Positions 59,593-64,000 of a stretch of 64,000 bases of DNA are shown here, piece after piece. This DNA comes from Bacillota bacterium (lineage in GTDB: Bacteria > Bacillota > UBA4882 > UBA10575). Made by a program: the position numbers and the translations under genes. How positions within the stretch are numbered: the stretch's first letter is position 1; every line of letters starts with the position of its first letter. The notes under the pieces were generated by a model that did not search any database, was not told the DNA's origin, and saw only the letters and a list, made by a program, of their open reading frames with translations. The stretch covers positions 62,001-126,000 of the forward strand of contig DUQR01000045.1 in NCBI GenBank assembly GCA_012837715.1, written 5' to 3'.

Positions 59593-59660
59593 GAGATGCC
59601 GTAAAGTCGGCATCTTTCATGCAAGCGCTAATAATTTAAAACAGAGCAGATCTGCTCTGT
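59593..59660 (-). terminator. Two tandem terminators after rpmE
   Basis: First, AACAGAGCAGA/TCTGCTCTGTT (59639-59660) with minus-strand TTTTAAATTATT. Then AGATGCC/GGCATCT (59593-59614) with TCTCTTTT. The gap 59422-59668 otherwise holds GGCTTTTTTACGC (about 59448), a possible half of a degenerate palindromic element. Confidence 0.75.
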
Positions 59661-59668
59661 TTTTTTGT

Positions 59669-59875
59669 CTACTTCCCGGCTTTCTCCATTCGCTTCTGGA
59701 ATTTTTCCACCTGACCACCGGAATCGACAATTCTTTGTTTACCAGTATAAAAAGGATGACAATTGGAGCAGATCTCCACCCGGATCTCCTTTTTGGTCGA
59801 ACCGGTTTCAAAGGTTTCGCCACATGCGCAAGTGACGGTTGCTTTTCCATAATTAGGATGAATATCTTTTTTCAT
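59669..59875 (-). CDS. rpmE: 50S ribosomal protein L31, zinc-binding form
   Basis: 68 aa. M-K-K-D-I-H-P-N-Y at the start, with C-A-C-G and [11 protein letters not shown] supplying the four zinc ligands. ATG 59875 follows AAGGTGA by 5 nt. Own promoter at 59910; separated from yqhQ by terminators. Confidence 0.97.
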   Translation of the reverse strand: MKKDIHPNYGKATVTCACGETFETGSTKKEIRVEICSNCHPFYTGKQRIVDSGGQVEKFQKRMEKAGK

Positions 59876-59909
59876 CGGGTTCACCTTCTTATCGATTTTT
59901 AACTATGAC

Positions 59910-59938
59910 ATTATAACACAGGCTTCGGTTTTCTGCAA
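59910..59938 (-). promoter_or_regulatory. Sigma-A promoter of rpmE
   Basis: TTGCAG (59938-59933), 17-bp spacer, perfect TATAAT (59915-59910) on the minus strand, about 35 nt before the L31 start. Confidence 0.8.
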
Positions 59939-59950
59939 TAATCCCTAATT

Positions 59951-60070
59951 TGGACTTTTTGCGTTGTCCTTTGCTTGATCAATCCCATACAATATATTGA
60001 TAACTTGATTTAAATAAAATACTTTATATTGTATTAAAATCCTTTTGTCGGTTACAACGTAAAAAGCTTA
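59951..60070. repeat. Palindromic element, long form (copy B)
   Basis: 120 bp, same orientation as copy A. Ends GGACTTTTTGCGTTGT and ACAACGTAAAAAGCTTA are inverted repeats; the middle keeps CATACAATATATTGATAAC, TTGATTTA and TTTATATTGTATTAAAA, matching copy A's inner stem. The right end includes the metK stop TAA (60070-60068). Confidence 0.8.
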
Positions 60071-61255
60071 CTTTCCAGCTTTACGTTTTAAGACCGCGAC
60101 TTGGTCCAATCTTTCCCAGGGCAGATCCAAATCGGTACGACCAAAATGGCCGTAACTGGCTGTTTGCCGGTAGATGGGTCGGGCCAGATCCAGGTTTTTA
60201 ATGATCGCGGCGGGACGTAGATCAAAGATCTCCTGCACCAAACCGACTAGTTGCTGGGTAGATATAACCCCGGTGCCAAATGTATCAATGGTAATCGACA
60301 CGGGTTTGGCCACTCCGATCGCATAGGCCACCTGTAATTCACATTTCCGGGCTAAACCGGCAGCAACCAGGTTTTTAGCAACATAACGGGCGGCATAGGC
60401 GCCGGAACGGTCGACTTTCGTTGGATCTTTTCCCGAAAAAGCCCCTCCACCGTGGCGGGCCATCCCACCGTAAGTATCAACAATAATCTTCCGTCCGGTC
60501 AACCCGGTATCCCCTTGAGGTCCACCAACCACAAAACGCCCGGTCGGATTGATATAGTATTTCGTCTGTCGATCTAAATATTCTTCGGGAATAACCGGTT
60601 TAATCACCTCTTCCCGAATCCCCTCCTCCAGGGTTTGGCGTTCAAGCGTCGGACTATGCTGAGCTGAGACCACAATACTGTCTACCCGGAGCGGCCGGTC
60701 GCCTTCGTATTCCACCGTCACCTGGGATTTACCATCAGGACGAAGAAAAGGCAAGATCCTTTCCTTACGCACATAAGCCAAACGACGGGCCAGTCGATGG
60801 GCAAGGGCAATCGGTAACGGCATATATTCGGGGGTTTCCGCAGTGGCATACCCAAAGACCATGCCCTGGTCACCCGCGCCAAGGGTGTTTTCCTCCTCGT
60901 TGGCGCCTGTTTTTATCTCTAAAGCCTGATTAACCCCTAAGGCAATATCGGGGGACTGCTCATCGATGGCGGTCAACACGGAGCAGGTAGCGCCATCAAA
61001 TCCATATTTGGCTCTGGTATAGCCAATCTCTTTCACCACATCCCGGGCGATTTTTGGAATCTCCACATAACAGTTGGTGGTGATTTCACCCATAATCATA
61101 ATCAAGCCGGTGGTCACCGCCGTTTCACACGCGACCCGCGCCTTTCGGTCTTCAGCAAGGATCGCGTCGAGAATGGCATCGGAGATCTGATCGCAGATTT
61201 TATCCGGATGTCCCTCCGTCACCGATTCGGATGTAAATAAATATCGTTCCAACAA
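60068..61255 (-). CDS. metK: S-adenosylmethionine synthetase
   Basis: 395 aa from TTG 61255, 5 nt after GGAGG (a second TTG follows). [14 protein letters not shown] near residue 5, G-A-G-D-Q-G near 120, and [11 protein letters not shown] near 270 are family motifs. Makes SAM from methionine and ATP. The frame stays open to 61378, but that stretch is SAM riboswitch and terminator RNA. Stop lies in repeat copy B. Confidence 0.96.
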   Translation of the reverse strand: MLERYLFTSESVTEGHPDKICDQISDAILDAILAEDRKARVACETAVTTGLIMIMGEITTNCYVEIPKIARDVVKEIGYTRAKYGFDGATCSVLTAIDEQSPDIALGVNQALEIKTGANEEENTLGAGDQGMVFGYATAETPEYMPLPIALAHRLARRLAYVRKERILPFLRPDGKSQVTVEYEGDRPLRVDSIVVSAQHSPTLERQTLEEGIREEVIKPVIPEEYLDRQTKYYINPTGRFVVGGPQGDTGLTGRKIIVDTYGGMARHGGGAFSGKDPTKVDRSGAYAARYVAKNLVAAGLARKCELQVAYAIGVAKPVSITIDTFGTGVISTQQLVGLVQEIFDLRPAAIIKNLDLARPIYRQTASYGHFGRTDLDLPWERLDQVAVLKRKAGK

Positions 61256-61276
61256 CTTAACCTCCTTCTTATCAAC

Positions 61277-61302
61277 AAAAAACCCTTCGTTCAGGAAGGG
61301 TT
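61277..61302 (-). terminator. Expression-platform terminator of the SAM riboswitch
   Basis: AACCCTTC/GAAGGGTT stem with a six-base loop, followed by TTTTTTG on the minus strand, between aptamer and metK start. Confidence 0.88.
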
Positions 61303-61309
61303 GGTCATA

Positions 61310-61410
61310 CTCATCTTCCAGAAACTGGAGGGATTTAGCACCATTTGGAAGTCCGCTTCCCAGGTTGCCGGGCTTCATCGGGCCCTATCCCTCCGCCGCT
61401 CTTGATGAGT
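61310..61410 (-). ncRNA. SAM-I riboswitch (S-box)
   Basis: Read on the minus strand, CTCATCAAGAG begins the closing stem and GATGAG ends it; AGCGGCGGAGGGA, GGCCCGATGAAGCCCGGCAA and GGTGCTAAATCC are the conserved S-box segments. SAM binding should favour the terminator and lower metK expression. Identified from the consensus alone. Confidence 0.93.
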
Positions 61411-61433
61411 TAGTATTATTTACTTTTAAAGAG

Positions 61434-61462
61434 ATTATAAACCTTTTCTCCGGTAGCGTCAA
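61434..61462 (-). promoter_or_regulatory. Sigma-A promoter of metK
   Basis: TTGACG (61462-61457), 17-bp spacer, perfect TATAAT (61439-61434) on the minus strand, followed by the riboswitch. Confidence 0.85.
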
Positions 61463-61490
61463 GCAAACCGACCCACAGTTGCCCACTTCT

Positions 61491-62489
61491 TCAGATTGAA
61501 GCCAAAGTCTCGACCAAGGCATAGACTTCCGGTTCAATCCGTTTTTTCCGGGCGATAGCATCATCCATGGGTGATACTTTAAGATCATGGTCAACCCAGC
61601 CAACCATCTTTCGGTTTTCTCCCGCTAACAACAGTTCAACGGCTTTGGCGCCGAACCTGGTGCCAAGGGTCCGGTCTAAGGCCGAAGGAGAACCGCCCCT
61701 TTGGATATGGCCTAAGATGGTTACCCTGGTGTCCTTCTTGATTTTCAGGTTTATGTAGGTCGCCACCTTAAAAGCGGCGCTTTCCGAGAAAGCGCGGCCA
61801 CTCAAAGGATCCCCGAAGATCCCTTCCGCCACCAACACGATACAGTGGCGACGGCCAGTGCGGTTAACCGTCTCAATCCGTTGGACAACTTGGTCTAAAT
61901 TCGGTTCCACTTCCGGAATGAGCACCGCATCGGCGCCCCCGGCCAAACCGGCGTAAAGGGCAATAAAACCAGAATTTTTACCCATCACTTCCACCACGTA
62001 GACCCGATCATGGGAGACGGCGGTATCCCGAATCTTATTAATTGAATCCAAGACCGTATTCAACGCTGTATCAAAACCGATGGATAAGTCCGTACACTCA
62101 ATATCATTATCAATCGTCCCCGGAATACCGACGGTAGCAAAACCCAAATTGGCCAGTTCCAACCCACCCCGGAAAGAACCATCCCCGCCAATCACCACAA
62201 TACCCTCGATCCCGTAATTATGCAGTTGTTGAACGGCCTTTTCCCGCCCTTCTTCCGTTTTAAACTCTTTAGAACGGGCGGAACGGAGAACCGTGCCACC
62301 CCGGTGTAAAATATCGGAGACCACGATCGAAGTAAGTTCCGTAATTTCTCCGGTTAAAAGGCCCTGATAACCCCGTTTAACGCCGAAGACTTCACATCCG
62401 GCCTTCACTGCCGTCAAGGTTGCCGCCCTAATTGCCGCATTCATGCCGGGAGCGTCACCACCACTGGTGATAATCGCAATCCTCTTCAT
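61491..62489 (-). CDS. pfkA: 6-phosphofructokinase
   Basis: 332 aa. I-T-S-G-G-D-A-P-G-M-N-A-A near residue 7, G-G-D-G-S near 100 (ATP-dependent form), G-I-P-G-T-I-D-N-D near 121 with the catalytic Asp, and G-H-I-Q-R-G-G-S-P near 246. Phosphorylates fructose 6-phosphate in glycolysis. Follows accA by 33 bp; accD-accA-pfkA is a common Firmicute order. Confidence 0.96.
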   Translation of the reverse strand: MKRIAIITSGGDAPGMNAAIRAATLTAVKAGCEVFGVKRGYQGLLTGEITELTSIVVSDILHRGGTVLRSARSKEFKTEEGREKAVQQLHNYGIEGIVVIGGDGSFRGGLELANLGFATVGIPGTIDNDIECTDLSIGFDTALNTVLDSINKIRDTAVSHDRVYVVEVMGKNSGFIALYAGLAGGADAVLIPEVEPNLDQVVQRIETVNRTGRRHCIVLVAEGIFGDPLSGRAFSESAAFKVATYINLKIKKDTRVTILGHIQRGGSPSALDRTLGTRFGAKAVELLLAGENRKMVGWVDHDLKVSPMDDAIARKKRIEPEVYALVETLASI

Positions 62490-62522
62490 CTTTATACCTC
62501 CTGTCTACAACCGGGTTCATCC

Positions 62523-63491
62523 TTATTCTTCTAAATAGCGGCCGATCCGACGAAATTTCTCATAACGCTGCGCTAATAAATGATCAAAATCTAGATCGAT
62601 GATGGCTTTGAGGTTTTTAAGGAGGTGCGTTTTGATCCGGATGGCCATTTCCTCTGGATCCGTATGGGCGCCTCCCAAAGGTTCCGGGATCAACTCATCA
62701 ACCACTTGGAGGTCGATCAGATCATCGGCGGTAATCCGCAATACTTCCGCCGCCTGCGGCGCTTTCGAAGCATCTTTCCAAAGGATCGAGGCACACCCTT
62801 CCGGAGAAATAACAGAATAATAAGCATTCTCCAACATGAGAAGACGATCGCCCACTCCGACAGCCAGAGCGCCACCGCTCCCGCCTTCACCCGTAATCAC
62901 CACAACAATGGGCGTCCTTAAACCGGCCATCTCCATGATTGCTCTGGCAACAGCTTCCCCCTGTCCTCTTTCTTCCGCTTCTTTCCCGGGAAAAGCGCCG
63001 GCCACATCCACAAAAGTTATCACTGGCCGCCCGAATTTTTCCGCCTGTTTCATCAGGCGAATTGCTTTCCGGTAACCCTCCGGGTGCGGCATCCCAAAAT
63101 TGCGGAAGATATTTTCTTTCGTATCGCGGCCTTTTTGTTGCCCGAGAATAGTAACGGGGATCTCTTCTAAATAGGCCAAACCGCCCACTAATGCCGGATC
63201 ATCTCGGTACAGCCGATCTCCGTGTAATTCGATGAAGCCATCAAAAATGAGGTTAATATATTCTAAAAAAGTAGGTCGTTTTGGGTGCCGGGCAATCTGA
63301 ACTTTTTGCCAAGGAGTCAACTTTTTATAAATCTCCGTTTTCAAGCTGTGTGCTTTCTCTTCCATCCGAGCAATCTCTTCCGACATGTCAATCTTTTTTT
63401 CTTCGGCAAACAGCTTAATCTCTTCGATTCTTTTTTCCAGTTCCTTGAGGGGTCGTTCAAAATCCAGATTATAGTTACTACCATTACTCAT
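62523..63491 (-). CDS. accA: Acetyl-CoA carboxylase carboxyltransferase subunit alpha
   Basis: 322 aa. A coiled N-terminus precedes the crotonase-like domain; [16 protein letters not shown] near 150 and G-E-G-G-S-G-G-A-L near 202 are conserved. Pairs with AccD to make malonyl-CoA. ATG 63491 overlaps the accD stop by 4 nt. Confidence 0.96.
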   Translation of the reverse strand: MSNGSNYNLDFERPLKELEKRIEEIKLFAEEKKIDMSEEIARMEEKAHSLKTEIYKKLTPWQKVQIARHPKRPTFLEYINLIFDGFIELHGDRLYRDDPALVGGLAYLEEIPVTILGQQKGRDTKENIFRNFGMPHPEGYRKAIRLMKQAEKFGRPVITFVDVAGAFPGKEAEERGQGEAVARAIMEMAGLRTPIVVVITGEGGSGGALAVGVGDRLLMLENAYYSVISPEGCASILWKDASKAPQAAEVLRITADDLIDLQVVDELIPEPLGGAHTDPEEMAIRIKTHLLKNLKAIIDLDFDHLLAQRYEKFRRIGRYLEE

Positions 63492-64000
63492 TGGTTAATC
63501 ACCCTTTTGCGTCGCTGATGATACCGTAACAGGCGGGCGAGGGTATTACGGAGTTCCTTCCGGTTGATGATTAGATCGATCATCCCGTGCTCGAGCAGGA
63601 ATTCGGATCGTTGAAAACCTGGCGGTAGGGTCTGGCGGGTAGTTTGTTGGATCACGCGCGCGCCGGCAAAACCAATTAAAGCCCCCGGCTCAGCTATGAT
63701 AATATCCCCTTGCGAGGCAAAGCTGGCAAAGACTCCACCGGTTGTCGGATCGGTTAAAATCGAAATATATAAAAGGGATTTTTCGGCTAAACGGCTTAAC
63801 GCCTGACAAGTCGTAGCCATCTGCATCAAGGATAGAATTCCTTCATACATGCGGGCGCCGCCGGAAGCGGCGAAGGTTACCACTGGTAGCCCGTGTTCGG
63901 CTGCATACTCAAAAATCCGGACCAGTTTCTCCCCGACTGCTGAACCCATCGAACCACCGATAAACTCAAAATCCATCACCCCCAGAGCTAAAGGAACACC
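63488..64000 (-). CDS. accD: Acetyl-CoA carboxylase carboxyltransferase subunit beta (partial)
   Basis: C-terminal 170 residues; the frame is open to the window edge, so the N-terminal zinc ribbon lies outside. [17 protein letters not shown] and [12 protein letters not shown] are diagnostic. Co-translated with accA through a 4-nt overlap. The ATG at 63979 is internal, not a start. Confidence 0.95.
   Translation of the reverse strand, partial: GVPLALGVMDFEFIGGSMGSAVGEKLVRIFEYAAEHGLPVVTFAASGGARMYEGILSLMQMATTCQALSRLAEKSLLYISILTDPTTGGVFASFASQGDIIIAEPGALIGFAGARVIQQTTRQTLPPGFQRSEFLLEHGMIDLIINRKELRNTLARLLRYHQRRKRVINQ

Noticed and set aside
1-64000. tRNA, rRNA, CRISPR arrays, prophage or intact insertion sequences
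   Set aside because: Intergenic spaces were read for cloverleaf ends, repeat-spacer patterns and transposase frames; none was convincing.

Overview
The window is a contiguous chromosomal segment of about 50% GC that looks like a diderm (outer-membrane-bearing) member of the Bacillota/Clostridia. Firmicute markers are PolC-type DNA polymerase III, the rpsB-tsf-pyrH-frr-uppS-cdsA-dxr-rseP-proS-polC order, infC-rpmI-rplT with an L20-type leader, a SAM-I riboswitch before metK, a TRAP (MtrB) homologue, YqhQ, a YtvI-like protein and strong GGAGG ribosome binding sites. Outer-membrane markers are ExbB/ExbD/TonB, a LolA-like protein and a predicted beta-barrel ending in Phe. A Limnochordia/Hydrogenispora-like or similar lineage would fit; this is an inference, since no rRNA is present. 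No tRNA, rRNA, CRISPR array, prophage or intact transposase was found.

Layout. 1-5005: end of a YceD-like gene, then a minus-strand exbB-exbD-tonB operon that continues into a large secreted Ig/cohesin-like protein and a small SLH/coiled-coil/membrane-anchor protein. 5298-11873: a metallo-beta-lactamase-fold protein, then a TetR-controlled envelope cassette (TetR, MMPL/RND transporter, LolA-like protein, beta-barrel). 11987-26041: mostly metabolic and envelope genes (aminotransferase, DUF445 protein, aspartate kinase, an asparagine-synthase-like protein lacking the catalytic Cys, MurD, TPR protein, YyaL, two tiny membrane proteins, TRAP, TrkA-C protein, malic enzyme). 26082-30447: SpoU methyltransferase, rplT-rpmI-infC, RluD-like, Lgt and LspA. 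30539-47534: one long minus-strand housekeeping block from rpsB down to polC, covering translation, phospholipid and isoprenoid synthesis and intramembrane proteolysis, with an added four-zinc-ribbon protein and a glycosyltransferase. 47555-51319: BtuFCD-type uptake operon plus an unrecognised gene. 51652-54278: small ORF, NlpC/P60 protein, long-form glutamine synthetase. 54879-59938: CDF transporter, HypB-like GTPase, rpmE-yqhQ-prfA-prmC. 60068-64000: SAM-regulated metK, pfkA, accA and partial accD.

Regulation that can be read directly: near-consensus sigma-A promoters with 17-bp spacers before tetR, the aminotransferase, the TPR-gene leader, infC, rpsB, rpmE and metK; a SAM-I riboswitch with terminator; an infC leader with attenuator and an AUU start codon; and many intrinsic terminators. 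Many starts were moved to codons with a correctly spaced ribosome binding site; TTG and GTG starts are common.

The least expected feature is a family of short palindromic elements: six assigned copies of about 73-122 bp, sharing inverted ends that resemble GCTTTTTGCGTTGT. Three of them begin exactly at the TAA stop codon of the adjacent gene. Other points of interest are the TonB/SLH operon, the TetR-RND-LolA-barrel cassette, a structured RNA before the TPR gene, and several enzymes with altered catalytic motifs.
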